From positions 880,923-944,922 of the forward strand of contig CAWKIV010000006.1 of the NCBI GenBank assembly GCA_963849885.1: a DNA stretch of 64,000 bases, in the 5' to 3' direction. Position numbers and translations under genes: made by a program. The number at the start of each line of letters is the position of its first letter. Position 1 is the first letter of the stretch. The DNA comes from CADCTP01 sp963849885 (GTDB lineage: Bacteria > Actinomycetota > Actinomycetes > Mycobacteriales > CADCTP01). A model generated the notes under the pieces. That model had not been told where the DNA came from. It saw only the letters and a list, made by a program, of their open reading frames with translations, and searched no databases. Positions 25,827 through 34,397 of the stretch are shown here, piece by piece.

Positions 25827-26789
25827 GTGCCGGTCACGATCCTCGGCCCGCAGCGGCGGCCCACGGTGCGCCCGGTCGGGCCGGGCGCGGTCACGGTCAC
25901 CGCCGGCTGGCTGGAGCGCGAGTCCGACGACGCGGAGCTGGACCGGGTGCTCGGCGGCGGCACGGTCAACCTCCGGCTGCACGCCCGCTGGCTGGAGGTG
26001 CTGGACGCGGACGAGGAGCTGGCCACCGCCGAGCTCAACCACTGGGCCGTGCTGGCCGAGCTGCAGGACCTGTACGCGCTGCAGGTCGAGCACGCCGAGC
26101 GGGCCGCGGACGCGGTCCGGCGCAGCGGCAGCCGGCCGCGCACCCGGGCGGCCGCGCTGGCCGACGCGGAGAGCGCGCTGCGGCTGCTCGACACCCAGCA
26201 CCTGGCCCGGGTGGCCGACGCCCGGGCGGACTTCGAGGCGGCCTGGCGGCCGGGCGAGCGGGACGCGGTGGCCCGGCACCGGGCCGAGGTGGCCGAGCAG
26301 GTCGCCGGGGCCGCCGCGCTGGTGCTCACCGGGGGTCACGTCGGCGTGCTGCTGCACGTGCTGCGGCTGTTCGCGGTGCTGGCGGGCAGTCCGCCGGAGA
26401 CGGTGCTGGCCTGGTCGGCCGGGGCGATGGCGCTGACCGAGCGGGTGGTGCTGTTCTCCGCCGGCGGCGGGCCGACCGCGGAGGCGTACGCGGCCGGCCT
26501 GGGCGTGCTGCCCGACCTGGTGCTGCTGCCGCACGCGCGGCGCCGGCTGCCGCTGGAGGACCCGGTGCGGCTCGGCGCGCTGGCCCGGCGGTTCGCGCCG
26601 GCGCGGTGCGTGGTGCTCGACGACGGCGTCCGGCTGGAGCTGGGCGCGGCCGGCGAGCTGCCCGCGGACGCCCGCGTGATCGGCCCCGACGGGCGCCTCG
26701 GCCCCCCACCCTGCGCCGATCTTGGTCAAGTCAACGTCGACGGACCCCGCGAGGCGTTGAGTCAACCAAGATCGGCGGAGCAGGAGTGA
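25827..26789 (+). CDS. S51/cyanophycinase-like (type 1 glutamine amidotransferase fold) protein
   Basis: 320 aa. The core LVLTGGHVGVLLHVLRLF and the nucleophile elbow AWSAGAMAL (Ser197) match peptidase E/cyanophycinase-type serine hydrolases of the class I glutamine amidotransferase fold. A His in LLPHARRRL is a candidate second catalytic residue. The first ~120 residues are an added N-terminal region rich in helix. The last ~25 residues are encoded by a 64-bp inverted repeat (26714-26777) and look like a later addition. GTGA overlap with the esterase gene. Substrate unknown. Confidence 0.72.
   Translation: MPVTILGPQRRPTVRPVGPGAVTVTAGWLERESDDAELDRVLGGGTVNLRLHARWLEVLDADEELATAELNHWAVLAELQDLYALQVEHAERAADAVRRSGSRPRTRAAALADAESALRLLDTQHLARVADARADFEAAWRPGERDAVARHRAEVAEQVAGAAALVLTGGHVGVLLHVLRLFAVLAGSPPETVLAWSAGAMALTERVVLFSAGGGPTAEAYAAGLGVLPDLVLLPHARRRLPLEDPVRLGALARRFAPARCVVLDDGVRLELGAAGELPADARVIGPDGRLGPPPCADLGQVNVDGPREALSQPRSAEQE
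26714..26777. repeat. imperfect 23-bp inverted repeat inside the 3' end of the S51-like gene
   Basis: Left arm 26714-26736, right arm 26755-26777, loop 18 nt. The outer 13 bp (CGCCGATCTTGGT / ACCAAGATCGGCG) and the inner TCAACG/CGTTGA pair perfectly; three positions between them do not. The local base composition is less GC-rich than the flanks. It resembles a small palindromic mobile or REP-like element that has been read into the coding sequence. Confidence 0.75.
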
Positions 26790-27940
26790 CCGCGTCCACC
26801 CGCCGGCTGGCGATCAACCGGCTGAAGGAGCGCGGCCCGCTGGACGCGGCCGCGGTCGACGCCTTCCTGGCCCGGCACCCGGTGCCGATCGTGGAGGGCG
26901 CCCGGTGCACCTTCCTCTACCGCGGCGAGGTGGACGAGGTGCACGTCGTGCACCGGGTGCTCGGGCTGCCGGACCGGCTGCCGCTGCGCCGGCTGCGCGG
27001 CACCGACCTGTGGTCGGCGGTGCTGGAGCTGCCCGAGGGCTCCCGGGTGGAGTACCAGCTCGAGGTACGCCGGGGCGAGCACACCGAGCGCTTCAACGAC
27101 CCGGCCAACCCGCACCGGTCGCACTCCCCGGTCGGCGGGTCGTCGGTGGTCTTCGCGACCGGCTACGTCGACCCGGAGTGGGCCCAGCACGACCCGGAGG
27201 CCCGGCCGGGCCAGCTGGTGGAGACGACGGTGTCGAGCCGGGCGCTGCGCCGGGACGCCCGGGTCACCCTCTACCTGCCGGCCCGCTACCGGCGGACCAC
27301 CGCGTACCCGCTGCTGATCGTGCACGACGGCGGCGACTACCTGCAGTACGCGTCGGCCAAGACGGTGCTGGACAACCTCATCCACCGGCTGGAGGTGGCC
27401 GAGGTGGTGGCCGCCTTCCTGCACCCGGGCGACCGGCTGGTGGAGTACGCCGACTCGACCGCGCACGCCCGCTTCGTCACCGGCGAGCTGCTCCCGCACC
27501 TGGAGCGCCGGCTCCCGCTGGCCGGCCAGCCGGGCGGGCGGTGCCTGATGGGCGCCAGCTTCGGCGCGGTGGCGGCGCTGTCCACCGCGTACCGGCACCG
27601 GGACACGTACGGGGCGCTGCTGCTGCAGTCCGGCTCGTTCGTCTTCACCGACATCGGCACCGAGCACGGCGGCGGGCCGGTCTTCGACCCGGTGGTGCGC
27701 TTCACCAACCGCTACCGGGCCCGGCCGCGGGCCGTCGCCGACCGGGTCTTCGTCAGCTGCGGAGTCTACGAGCCGCTGATCGTGCGAAACCGGTCGATGG
27801 TGCCGGTCCTGTCCGGCACCGGCATGCGGGTCCGGTACGTCGAGTCCCGCGACGGGCACAGCTGGGAGAATTGGCGGGATCGGCTCCGGGACGGCCTCAC
27901 CTGGGTGTTTCCCGGCCCGCAGAAACTGGTGTACGAGTAG
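26786..27940 (+). CDS. enterochelin esterase-like alpha/beta hydrolase
   Basis: 384 aa. An N-terminal E-set/CBM48-like beta domain (residues ~30-130, including FLYRGEVDEVHVVHRV) precedes an esterase D/Fes-type hydrolase. The nucleophile is Ser258 in MGASFGAVAAL; probable acid and His are in SCGVYEPLI and DGHSWENW (His near residue 356). Start GTG 26786 overlaps the previous stop and has CAGGAG beside it. Together with the ATP-grasp and S51-like genes it suggests a module that makes and cleaves an amide- or ester-linked compound. A hairpin terminator directly follows. Confidence 0.85.
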   Translation: MTASTRRLAINRLKERGPLDAAAVDAFLARHPVPIVEGARCTFLYRGEVDEVHVVHRVLGLPDRLPLRRLRGTDLWSAVLELPEGSRVEYQLEVRRGEHTERFNDPANPHRSHSPVGGSSVVFATGYVDPEWAQHDPEARPGQLVETTVSSRALRRDARVTLYLPARYRRTTAYPLLIVHDGGDYLQYASAKTVLDNLIHRLEVAEVVAAFLHPGDRLVEYADSTAHARFVTGELLPHLERRLPLAGQPGGRCLMGASFGAVAALSTAYRHRDTYGALLLQSGSFVFTDIGTEHGGGPVFDPVVRFTNRYRARPRAVADRVFVSCGVYEPLIVRNRSMVPVLSGTGMRVRYVESRDGHSWENWRDRLRDGLTWVFPGPQKLVYE

Positions 27941-27971
27941 CCGATCGGCTGCGCCCGAACGGCCGATCGGC
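27940..27971. terminator. terminator-like hairpin after the esterase gene
   Basis: Two copies of the palindromic decamer GCCGATCGGC (27940-27949 and 27962-27971) pair across a 12-nt loop. The first copy begins at the last base of the esterase stop codon. The remaining ~195 bp to the next gene contains a weak promoter-like pair (TTCTGT at 27982, 17 nt, GATACT at 28005) and nothing else recognisable. Confidence 0.6.
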
Positions 27972-28166
27972 GCACCGGGCCTTCTGTCCGCGCCCGCAGC
28001 CTGCGATACTCCCGCGGCGAACGATCGTCCCGTTCGGGCGCCACTCGCGCGCAGCCGTGTCCCCCACTGCTGCCGGGTGGCGGGCGACGATGTGTGTGAG
28101 CGGCGCGCGGATGGGGCAGTCCATGGTCACGTCCTGAGTGTGCGTGCGCGCACGGAGGTGTCACTG

Positions 28167-29156
28167 ATGAGCACGGGGAGAGTGCGTCGGCTGGTCGGCC
28201 TGGCGGCAGCGGGGCTGGCGGCGGTGCTCACGGCCGGGCTGGTCGCCGGTCTCGCCCGGCCCGAGCCGGCCGGCGCCCGGGAGGCGACGGCCCAGCCGGC
28301 GCTGCTGGGCCTGCTGAGCCCGCTGGAGCAGCTCGTCGGGGCGATCGACCCGCTGGTCCGCGCGCAGCTGCCGCTGGACCCGCGGATGTACGGCGCCTAC
28401 ACCACCAGGCCGAGCCCGTCCCGGTGCGCGAACGGGTCGGACCGCTGCATCGACGTGACCATCGCGGACATGAGCCGCCGGTTCGACCGGCTGGCCCCGA
28501 GCTGCAACCACGACGCGATCTTCTCGCTGCTCTACCTGCGGGTGACCGAGCACTACAAGGACTTCGCGGCGGCCGGCAACTTCCTCGACACCCGCCGGGT
28601 CAACTACGAGGACGCGGTCTTCAGCGACCTCTACACCGGGGCGTACGACGACTGGCACGCCGGCCGGCTCGGCATGGTGCCGCCGATCTGGCGGCTGGCC
28701 TTCGCCACCGCGGACAGCCGGCAGGCCTCCGGCACCGGCGACGCGCTGCTCGGCATGGCCGCGCACATCCTGCGCGACCTGCCCTTCACGCTCTACCACA
28801 TCGGGCTGGTCGACCACCGTGACCACCTCGCGGTGAACAGGATGCTCGAAGAGGTCTACGCGCCGGCGATCGACGAGCTGGGCCGCCGCTTCGACCCGAA
28901 CATGGACGACCTGGCCATCGTGCCCGGCACCGACAAGACCTTCATGCAGCTGGTCGTGCAGTGGCGGGAGCAGGGCTTCCGCAACGCGCAGGCCCTGGCG
29001 GCCGCGCCGGACGCGGCGGCCCGGCAGCGGGTGGCGGACCGGATCGAGCGGGACGCCTGGGCCACCGGCCTCACCCTCTACCTCGGCACCCGCTACCCGG
29101 TGCAGGCGCTCACCGTGACCCGGGACGCGTACTGCGCGACCCACTGGAACACCTAG
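28167..29156 (+). CDS. secreted DUF5995 family protein
   Basis: 329 aa. Sec signal at residues 1-36 (LVGLAAAGLAAVLTAGLVAGL, then AGA). The mature part has the DUF5995 pattern: FSLLYLRVTEHY, DWHAGRLGMVPPIWRLAF, and MAAHILRDLPFTLYHIG with conserved His residues. No function is established for this family. ATG 28167 has GGAGG 10 nt upstream. The LuxR gene follows after only 7 nt and may be co-transcribed. Confidence 0.8.
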   Translation: MSTGRVRRLVGLAAAGLAAVLTAGLVAGLARPEPAGAREATAQPALLGLLSPLEQLVGAIDPLVRAQLPLDPRMYGAYTTRPSPSRCANGSDRCIDVTIADMSRRFDRLAPSCNHDAIFSLLYLRVTEHYKDFAAAGNFLDTRRVNYEDAVFSDLYTGAYDDWHAGRLGMVPPIWRLAFATADSRQASGTGDALLGMAAHILRDLPFTLYHIGLVDHRDHLAVNRMLEEVYAPAIDELGRRFDPNMDDLAIVPGTDKTFMQLVVQWREQGFRNAQALAAAPDAAARQRVADRIERDAWATGLTLYLGTRYPVQALTVTRDAYCATHWNT

Positions 29157-29163
29157 GACCCCG

Positions 29164-31980
29164 GTGTCGGTGCCCTGGCAGGCGTGCTCCTCCCGGCTGG
29201 TCGGAAGGTCGTCGGAGGTCGAGCACGTTGCCGGCCGCCTGCAGGAGGTGCGGGCCGGCGGCTCCGGCGGGCTGGTCGTGGTCAGCGGCGAGGCCGGCGT
29301 GGGCAAGTCCCGGCTGGTCCGGGAGGTGGCCACCGGCGCCGAGGCGAGCGGCCTGCAGGTGCTGACCGGCCGGGCGGTGCCGGCCGGCGAGCCGTACCGG
29401 CCGCTGGTCGAGGCGATGGGCGCGGCGCTGCGGGACCGGCCGATGCCGGACGACGACGCGCTGCGGCCTTACCTCCCGGTGCTGGCCGCGGTGCTGCCGG
29501 ACGCCGAGGTGACCGGGCAGCGCACCGACCCGCGCGGCGGCGTGGTGCTCGGCGAGGCGGTGCTCCGGCTGCTGGCCGCGCTGGCCGACGGGGCCGGCAC
29601 CGTGCTGGTGCTGGAGGACCTGCACTGGGTCGACCCGGACACGCTCACCGTGCTGACCTACCTGGCGCACGCGGCCGAGTCGACGCCGCTGCTGCTGCTG
29701 ACCACCAGCCGGGAGGAGGACGGGCTGCCGGCGCCGCTGATGGAGCTGGTCGCCGCCTGCCAGGCGACCGTGCTGTCGCTGGGCCGCCTCGACGCCGACG
29801 ACGTCCGCGAGGTGGTGGAGTCCTGCCTGGTCGGGCGGCCGCCGGACGAGGTGGTCGCGTTCGCGGTGGACAACGCGGACGGGCTGCCGCTGCTGGTCGA
29901 GGAGCTGCTCACCGGGCTGGGCAGCGTCGGCGCGCTGACCCCGACCGGGCGGCTGGTCGGCCCGCTCACCCCCGGCGTGCCCCGCACGTTCGCGGCCACC
30001 GTGCTGCGCCGGGTCGCCGACCTGGACCCGGCCACCCGGACGGTGGTGCAGGCCGCGGCCGTGCTGGGCCGGCGGTTCGACTGGTCGCTGCTGCCGGACG
30101 TGACCGGGCTGTCCCGGGCCGACGTGCTGGCCGCGCTGCGCACCGCGGTGCGGACCGGGCTGGTGGTGGTGGACACCGGGGAGGCGTTCCGGTTCCGGCA
30201 CGCGCTGACCGGGGACGCCATCGTCGACGACCTGCTGCCGCCGGAGCGCCGGACGCTGGCGCACGCGGCCGCGGAGATCGTGGAGCGGCGCGACCCGGAG
30301 GCGTACGCGCTGGCGGCCGGGTTGCGGGCGGCCGCCGGCGAGGAGGAGCGGGCGGCCGAGCTGTCCGTGGCCGCCGGCCGGCAGGCGGTCCGCCGCGGCG
30401 CGCTGCACTCCGCCGACCTGCTGCTGGTCCGGGCCGCGGAGCTGGCCGGCGAGCGGGCCGGGCTGCAGGCGGAGGCGGAGCGGGCGCTGCTGGACGTGCT
30501 CGCGGCCAAGGGCGACGCCGAGCGCGCGCTGGAGCTGGGCGAGCGGCTGCTCGCCGGCGGCGACCCGGGCGTCCGGCTGGTGCTCGCCCAGGTGGCCGCG
30601 GACGCGGAGCGCTGGGACGTCGCGGCGGCGTACCTGACCGCGGTGCCGGAGAGCGACGACCCGCAGGTCGGGGTGCTGACCGCCCGGCTGGCGCACGCCC
30701 GCGGCCGCCCCGCGCAGGCCACCGAGATGGCCAAGGCGGCGCTGGCCACCGCCCAGGCCCGCGAGCTGTGGTCGGTGGCCTGCCAGGCGCTGGAGGTGGT
30801 CGGCCGGGCGGCCCGGATCGCCGACGCGGACGCCGCCCGGGACGCGTTCGCCGCGGCCGAGCGGCTGGCCGCCGAGCACGACCTGCCGCTGGACCGGGTC
30901 TCCGCGCTGCACGAGCTCGGCACCGTCGACCTGCTGCAGGACGGGTCGACCAGCCGGCTGGAGCGGGCCCGGTCGATGGCCGTGGACGCCGGCCTGCTCG
31001 GGCTGGCCGCCACCCTGGACGTGCAGATCTCCGCCGGGCTGCTGCACCGCGACGTCGACCGCGCGCTGACCTACGCGGCCCGCTCCGCCGACCTGGCCCG
31101 CCGGCTGCGGATGGACCGGCTGTGGGCGACGGCGGTCTACTTCCAGGCCGTCGTGCACGTGCACCGCGGCGAGGCCGAGGAGGTCGAGCGGTGCGTCCGG
31201 GAGGCGCTCGCGCTGGCCCCGGACGACCTGGACGTCAACGCCGGCATCTGGGGCGAGGTCCGGGCCCACGAGGCGCTGCTGGCCGACGACCGGGACCGGC
31301 TGGCGCAGTGCCTGGACAAGGCGATCGACTACCTGCGGCGCAGCCCCAGCACCACCCCGGCGCCGTTCGTCGGGCTGTGGGCGCTGGTCCGCACGCTGGA
31401 CGACCGGGACGCCGCGAACGCCCGCGAGGAGGCCCTCCCGTCCTCGGTGAACTGGGAGAACGCGGCGCTGCTGGGCTACGCGGAGGCGGTCGAGGCCGGC
31501 CGCCGGGGCCGCCGCCGGGACGCCGACCGAGCGGCCGAGGCCGCGGACACCGCGCTGGCCGACCTGCCCTGGTGGCGGCACCGGGTCCGGCTGCTGGTCG
31601 CCGACGCCGCGCGCACCGGCGGCTGGGGCGACCCGGTCGGCTGGGCCCGGGAGGCGCTGCCGGTCTTCGCCGCCCGCGGCGACAGCCGGCTGGCCAGCTG
31701 CTGCCGGGAGCTGCTGCGGCGGGCCGGCGCCCCGGTGCCGCGGCCGGGCCGCGGCGACACCCCGGTGCCGCCGGCGCTGCGGGCGATCGGCGTCACCAGC
31801 CGCGAGGTCGACGTGCTGCAGCTGATGGCCGAGGGGCTGACCAACACCGGCATCGCGCAGAAGCTGGTGCTCTCCCCGCGCACGGTCGAGACGCACGTCG
31901 CCAACCTCGTCGCCAAGACCGGGGTGGCCAACCGGGCCGGGTTGGTGGAGCTCGCTAAGTCAGGGCATCTGGGCAGCTAA
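29164..31980 (+). CDS. LAL-type LuxR family transcriptional regulator
   Basis: Large ATP-binding regulator, 938 aa. An N-terminal STAND/AAA ATPase has Walker A GEAGVGKS (42-49) and Walker B-like VLVLEDLHWVD. A long helical TPR-like middle follows (residues ~400-850). The C-terminal LuxR helix-turn-helix is at residues ~875-935 (TSREVDVLQLMAEGLTN then SPRTVETHVANLVAKTGV). Such LAL regulators often control secondary metabolism or carbohydrate use in actinomycetes. No obvious target is adjacent except the DUF5995 gene upstream. Start GTG 29164. Confidence 0.93.
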   Translation: MSVPWQACSSRLVGRSSEVEHVAGRLQEVRAGGSGGLVVVSGEAGVGKSRLVREVATGAEASGLQVLTGRAVPAGEPYRPLVEAMGAALRDRPMPDDDALRPYLPVLAAVLPDAEVTGQRTDPRGGVVLGEAVLRLLAALADGAGTVLVLEDLHWVDPDTLTVLTYLAHAAESTPLLLLTTSREEDGLPAPLMELVAACQATVLSLGRLDADDVREVVESCLVGRPPDEVVAFAVDNADGLPLLVEELLTGLGSVGALTPTGRLVGPLTPGVPRTFAATVLRRVADLDPATRTVVQAAAVLGRRFDWSLLPDVTGLSRADVLAALRTAVRTGLVVVDTGEAFRFRHALTGDAIVDDLLPPERRTLAHAAAEIVERRDPEAYALAAGLRAAAGEEERAAELSVAAGRQAVRRGALHSADLLLVRAAELAGERAGLQAEAERALLDVLAAKGDAERALELGERLLAGGDPGVRLVLAQVAADAERWDVAAAYLTAVPESDDPQVGVLTARLAHARGRPAQATEMAKAALATAQARELWSVACQALEVVGRAARIADADAARDAFAAAERLAAEHDLPLDRVSALHELGTVDLLQDGSTSRLERARSMAVDAGLLGLAATLDVQISAGLLHRDVDRALTYAARSADLARRLRMDRLWATAVYFQAVVHVHRGEAEEVERCVREALALAPDDLDVNAGIWGEVRAHEALLADDRDRLAQCLDKAIDYLRRSPSTTPAPFVGLWALVRTLDDRDAANAREEALPSSVNWENAALLGYAEAVEAGRRGRRRDADRAAEAADTALADLPWWRHRVRLLVADAARTGGWGDPVGWAREALPVFAARGDSRLASCCRELLRRAGAPVPRPGRGDTPVPPALRAIGVTSREVDVLQLMAEGLTNTGIAQKLVLSPRTVETHVANLVAKTGVANRAGLVELAKSGHLGS

Positions 31981-32107
31981 GTCCGGATCCCGCGCCGGCG
32001 TGACACCTCCGCCCGGCGGGCACGCTGCATGGTGGGGACGACGCCCGCAACGAACGGTCCGGCGCGGCACGTGGGAACCTGCTGAGGGAACGGGGGGCCC
32101 CGGAGGA

Positions 32108-32139
32108 CGACCGGGACGCTCTCCGTGCAAGTCCCGTCG
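32108..32139. terminator. possible hairpin between convergent luxR and yihY genes
   Basis: CGACCGGGAC (32108-32117) pairs with GTCCCGTCG (32131-32139) with one bulged base and a 13-nt loop. It lies 28 bp beyond the yihY stop. The rest of the 186-bp gap shows no recognisable element. Confidence 0.4.
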
Positions 32140-32166
32140 TGCCGGCCGTGGAGCCTCGGGGGAAGC

Positions 32167-33195
32167 TCAGTGCGGGCGTCGCCCCCGCCGGTCCTGCTGC
32201 GGCGCGTCCTCCTCCGGGGGCGGCTGGTCGAAGTCGACCTCCACCGTCTCGAAGCCCTTGTGCCGCTCGGTCTCCGCGTACGACGCGTACGCCTTGCGGT
32301 CCCCCCGGGTCAGGTGCACGTCGTCGGTGAACGGGGTGAGCAGGCTGCGCGGCCACAGCCGCCGGGCCCGGACCACGTTGACCTCGGCCCCGAGCACGAC
32401 CGCGCACGCGGACAGGTAGAGCCACACCAGCAGACCCAGCACGACGCCGAACAGCCCGTACGCGGCGCTGGTGCCGCGCAGCGTGTTGCCGAGGTAGTAG
32501 GTGCCGACCGACTGCAGCAGCTGCCAGGCCAGCGCCGCGCCGACCGCGCCCGGCAGCACGTCCCGCTTGCGCACCGACTCGCCGGTGAGCAGCCGGAAGG
32601 CGAGCACCAGCAGCGCCACGTTGAGCGCCACCGAGGCGACCAGCGCGCCGATCCGGAAGCCGGCGCCGATCTCGGCGTCCCCGATCCGGTCGGCCACCGT
32701 GGTCAGCGCGGACAGCGCGGTGGACACGATCACGCCGAGCCCGACGATGAGCAGCATGAGCAGGCTGCGCAGCCGGGCCTTGACCGGGTTGGGCCGGGCG
32801 TTGCGGGGCACCGCCCAGACCTTGTTGAACGCGTTCTGCGCGGCCTGCACGACGCCGAGGCTGCCGTAGAGCCCGCCGACCAGGCCGACCACCACCGCGA
32901 CCGCGCTGCCGCGCAGCGACTGCACATTTTCCGCCAGCTGCTGGCCGATCACCGGGAACCGGCTCAGCGCCGAGTCGAGCACCTGCTCCTGCAGGTCCGG
33001 GTTGTCGTGCAGGGCGAAGCCGAGCACCGAGGTGAGCAGCAGCAGCAGCGGGAACAGCGACAGGAACGCGTAGTACGTGATCATCGCGGTCAGGTAGTTG
33101 CCCTGGTCGTCGACGAACTTGTAGACCACGGCCAGCGGGAAGCCGGCGGCCGGGTGCCGGCGCTGGAAGCGGTCGAGCCGGCCGGCGAGGTCCAC
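32167..33195 (-). CDS. YihY/virulence factor BrkB family membrane protein
   Basis: 342 aa with six hydrophobic segments. The first is preceded by FPLAVVYKFVDDQGNYLTA and contains ITYYAFLSLFPLLLLLTSVLG, the family hallmark. The middle GGLYGSLGVVQAAQNAFNKVW and the last WLYLSACAVVLGAEVN are also typical. The C-terminus is a charged cytoplasmic tail. The family was once called RNase BN by mistake; its function is unknown, and transport has been proposed. Start is GTG 33195. Single gene. Confidence 0.93.
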   Translation of the reverse strand: MDLAGRLDRFQRRHPAAGFPLAVVYKFVDDQGNYLTAMITYYAFLSLFPLLLLLTSVLGFALHDNPDLQEQVLDSALSRFPVIGQQLAENVQSLRGSAVAVVVGLVGGLYGSLGVVQAAQNAFNKVWAVPRNARPNPVKARLRSLLMLLIVGLGVIVSTALSALTTVADRIGDAEIGAGFRIGALVASVALNVALLVLAFRLLTGESVRKRDVLPGAVGAALAWQLLQSVGTYYLGNTLRGTSAAYGLFGVVLGLLVWLYLSACAVVLGAEVNVVRARRLWPRSLLTPFTDDVHLTRGDRKAYASYAETERHKGFETVEVDFDQPPPEEDAPQQDRRGRRPH

Positions 33196-33266
33196 GAGGT
33201 GCAGCGTGTCACGGCGGCTGCCGGCGCGGGCGGTCGCGCCCTACCGGAGCCCGGCGCCGGCTCGGC

Positions 33267-34184
33267 TCAGCCGCCCGGCTGGTCGCCCCGGTCGGTCTGC
33301 TCGGCCAGGAAGCGCTCCAGCTCGGCGCCCAGCTCGTCCGCGGTCGGCAGCGGGCCGCTCTCCCCGGCCAGCAGGTCGTTGCCCCGCCCGGCCACGTACG
33401 CGTCGTACTGCTCCTCCAGCGCCCGCACCACCGTGGCCACCTCGTCCGACCGCTCCACCTGGCCGTCCACGTCGGCCCGGACGGCGGCCGCGGCCGACCG
33501 CAGCTCGTCGGTGACCAGCTCCAGCCCGGTCGCCGAGGACACCGCCTCCAGCAGCGTCTGGGCGGCCTCCGGGTAGTCGGTCTGGGCCAGGTAGTGCGGC
33601 ACGTGCACGGCGAAGCCCATCGCGTCCCGGCCGGCCTGGCCGAGCCGGAACTCCAGCAGGTGGGCGGCGCTGCCGGGCACCTGCACCCGCTGCAGCCAGG
33701 GCCGGTGGTCGGCGATCAGCTCCTGCCGGCTGGCGTGCGCGGTCACCCCGAGCGGGCGGGTGTGCGGCACCGCCATCGGGATCGCGTTGAGCCCGACCGA
33801 GACCCGCACCCCGAGCTGCTCGCACAGCCCGCGGACGGCGGCCGCGAAGCGCTCCCACTGCACGTCCGGCTCCGGCCCGTCCAGCAGCAGGAACCGGGTC
33901 CCGGCGGTGTCCTGCAGCGCCTGCACCCGGATCCGCGGGTCGTCGTAGCTCTCCCAGTGGTCCTCGACGAAGAGCATCGCCGGCCGGCGGGCCCGGTAGT
34001 CGTAGAGCTGGTCGGCGTCGAAGTCGGCGACGTCCACCGGGTCGCCGGCCGACCGCAGCTGCTCGGCGGCCAGCCGGGCCGCCCCGGCGGCGTCGACGAA
34101 GCCGGTCATCGCCACCACCAGCACCGGGGCGTCCAGCTCCGGCAGCTCGCCGGCCAGGTCGTACAGCTCTCGCGGGTCCAGCAC
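33267..34184 (-). CDS. PAC2 family protein (proteasome assembly chaperone-like)
   Basis: 305 aa from GTG 34184, which has GAGGAAG 9 nt upstream; an ORF extension of 28 codons further upstream has no ribosome site or homology. Matches the actinobacterial PAC2 group: ELDAPVLVVAMTGFVDAAGAA at the start, FLLLDGPEPDVQWERF and GLNAIPMAVPHTRP in the middle, and a C-terminal helical region with VRALEEQYDAY. These are predicted ATP-grasp-independent chaperones related to proteasome assembly factors; direct function in bacteria is not known to me. Confidence 0.9.
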   Translation of the reverse strand: MLDPRELYDLAGELPELDAPVLVVAMTGFVDAAGAARLAAEQLRSAGDPVDVADFDADQLYDYRARRPAMLFVEDHWESYDDPRIRVQALQDTAGTRFLLLDGPEPDVQWERFAAAVRGLCEQLGVRVSVGLNAIPMAVPHTRPLGVTAHASRQELIADHRPWLQRVQVPGSAAHLLEFRLGQAGRDAMGFAVHVPHYLAQTDYPEAAQTLLEAVSSATGLELVTDELRSAAAAVRADVDGQVERSDEVATVVRALEEQYDAYVAGRGNDLLAGESGPLPTADELGAELERFLAEQTDRGDQPGG

Positions 34185-34292
34185 GGGTGCCACTTCCTCA
34201 CACCGCCGGGATCGGCGGTCTCCTGGTGCACAAGCTCCCTGTGCCACCCATTCAATCCCGTCGCCCACCCGCCGTCCTCACCCGGGCGCGGG

Positions 34293-34397
34293 ACACTGGC
34301 CCGGGTCACCGTGCCCGGCGCCGGCCACCTGCCCTGGCTCGAGGCCCCGGAGCCCACCCTCCGCGCCCTGCGCGACTTCCTGGCTGGCGACGGCTAG
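34293..34397 (+). pseudogene. C-terminal remnant of an alpha/beta hydrolase
   Basis: About 33 codons read ...RVTVPGAGHLPWLEAPE followed by a helix (TLRALRDFLAG) and a stop at 34397. This is the typical end of an alpha/beta hydrolase, with the catalytic His in GAGHLPWLE. Nothing upstream on this strand matches the rest of such a protein; the DNA there is the 5' region of the PAC2 gene on the other strand. It appears to be the surviving tail of a deleted gene. Its stop codon region overlaps the stop of the helicase gene by 4 bp. Confidence 0.55.

Noticed and set aside
34185..34292. Extended N-terminus of the PAC2 protein
   Set aside because: The extra 28 codons have no homology and no ribosome site, while GTG 34184 has a good one.
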